A stretch of 5,665 bases of DNA from Burkholderia sp. (GTDB lineage Bacteria > Pseudomonadota > Gammaproteobacteria > Burkholderiales > Burkholderiaceae). Below are positions 5,410-5,665 of the stretch, piece after piece. How positions within the stretch are numbered: position 1 is the first letter of the stretch; each line of letters opens with the position of its first letter. Location of the stretch: NCBI RefSeq assembly GCF_018375725.1, contig NZ_JAHACR010000277.1, positions 1 to 5,665 of the forward strand, in the 5' to 3' direction. The translations under genes were made by a program, and so were the position numbers. Below the pieces are notes generated by a model. That model was not told where the DNA came from. It made no database searches and saw nothing but the letters and a program-made list of their open reading frames with translations.

Positions 5410-5665
5410 ATGCAGAATTACTTCGCGAAAACAACGCTGTCGCTCGCCATCTCGTCATTGCTCATGTTGTATGGATGCGGATCGATTGACGGCCCGAACT
5501 CGCCCCCCGTTCTGAAGTCGAGCACGTCGGGTTCTTCGGGTTCTTCGGGTTCTTCGGGTTCTTCGTGTTCTTCGGGTTCTTCGGGTTCTTCGGGTTCTTC
5601 GGGTTCTTCGGGTTCTTCGGGTTCTTCGGGTTCTTCGGGTTCTTCCGGTTCTTCCGGTTCTTCCG
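5410..5665 (+). CDS. Lipoprotein with a Gly-Ser-Ser tandem-repeat region, 3' end outside the window
   Basis: The gene starts at ATG 5410 and is still open at the window edge (85 full codons). Residues 1-22 form a lipoprotein signal peptide: a short start with Lys7, a hydrophobic core TLSLAISSLLML, and the lipobox LYGC with the lipidated Cys at 23. Gly24 and Ser25 follow, without Asp at +2, so outer-membrane sorting by the Lol system is plausible. A spacer to about residue 40 leads into at least 15 consecutive Gly-Ser-Ser triplets (from residue 41), one with Cys instead of Gly. The repeat is likely a flexible, surface-extended stalk carrying a domain that lies beyond the window. Gly at every third position formally fits a collagen-like pattern, but there is no proline. 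The function of the missing C-terminal part is unknown, and I do not recognise the gene. Confidence 0.8.
   Translation, partial: MQNYFAKTTLSLAISSLLMLYGCGSIDGPNSPPVLKSSTSGSSGSSGSSGSSCSSGSSGSSGSSGSSGSSGSSGSSGSSGSSGSS
5530..5664 (+). repeat. Tandem array of 15 nine-base units encoding Gly-Ser-Ser
   Basis: The unit is GGTTCTTCG. Units 1-4 and 6-12 are identical. Unit 5 (5566-5574) begins TGT instead of GGT, changing Gly to Cys. Units 13-15 (5638-5664) end TCC instead of TCG, a silent change, and the array continues past the window. The nucleotide identity shows recent expansion by slippage or recombination. Because the unit is 9 bases, copy-number change alters stalk length without shifting the frame. 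Confidence 0.95.

Noticed and set aside
5096..5458. Minus-strand frame of 120 codons in the dyad-rich intergenic region
   Set aside because: No recognisable motif, it overlaps the signal-peptide region of the lipoprotein gene, and it runs through the perfect inverted repeat; a real gene here is not supported.
4428..5489. Plus-strand open frame of 353 codons crossing the hydrolase end, the CMD gene and the intergenic region
   Set aside because: It overlaps three better-supported features, is Arg/Ser-rich and has no domain; high G+C leaves such frames open by chance.
5530..5664. Repeat array considered as CRISPR or as iteron-type origin repeats
   Set aside because: The 9-bp units are contiguous with no spacers and lie in frame inside a gene with signal peptide and ribosome binding site, so they are protein-coding tandem repeats.

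Overview
The window looks like chromosomal DNA from a Burkholderia-type betaproteobacterium. The evidence is a very high G+C content with strong GC3 codon bias, a GltL-like ABC ATPase tail, and a LysR regulator of the type common in that group. The species cannot be fixed from the sequence alone. Nothing here is an RNA gene, insertion sequence or CRISPR array.

Left edge (1-1110): the last 44 codons of an amino-acid ABC transporter ATPase (GltL type), then a complete GcvA-type LysR regulator on the same strand. A long hairpin lies between the LysR gene and the convergent gene that follows.

Centre (1177-4507): a TetR-family repressor on the minus strand, transcribed divergently from a two-gene plus-strand operon. 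The operon encodes an EthA-like flavin-dependent Baeyer-Villiger monooxygenase (BVMO) and a membrane-anchored alpha/beta hydrolase, 7 bases apart. The 90-base divergent region holds an 18-bp dyad (1855-1872) that is a good candidate TetR operator, so the layout resembles mycobacterial ethR/ethA. The chemistry suggested by the families is ketone to ester (BVMO), then ester to acid plus alcohol (hydrolase). The monooxygenase begins with about 20 residues that are not its own: they look like the start of a short-chain dehydrogenase (SDR), with a TGxxxGxG-type motif. I read this as the scar of an in-frame deletion that removed the rest of an SDR gene and joined its ribosome binding site and start codon to the BVMO.

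Right part (4508-5665): a stem-loop between convergent genes, then a minus-strand carboxymuconolactone-decarboxylase-family protein. Next is a 422-base divergent intergenic region rich in dyads, including a perfect 10-bp-arm inverted repeat at 5311-5334. Last is the start of a lipoprotein gene at 5410 that runs off the window. Its mature part begins with a short spacer and then at least 15 tandem copies of a 9-bp unit encoding Gly-Ser-Ser, with one Gly-to-Cys change.

The two items most worth a second look are the SDR-BVMO fusion and the Gly-Ser-Ser repeat lipoprotein with its structured upstream region.
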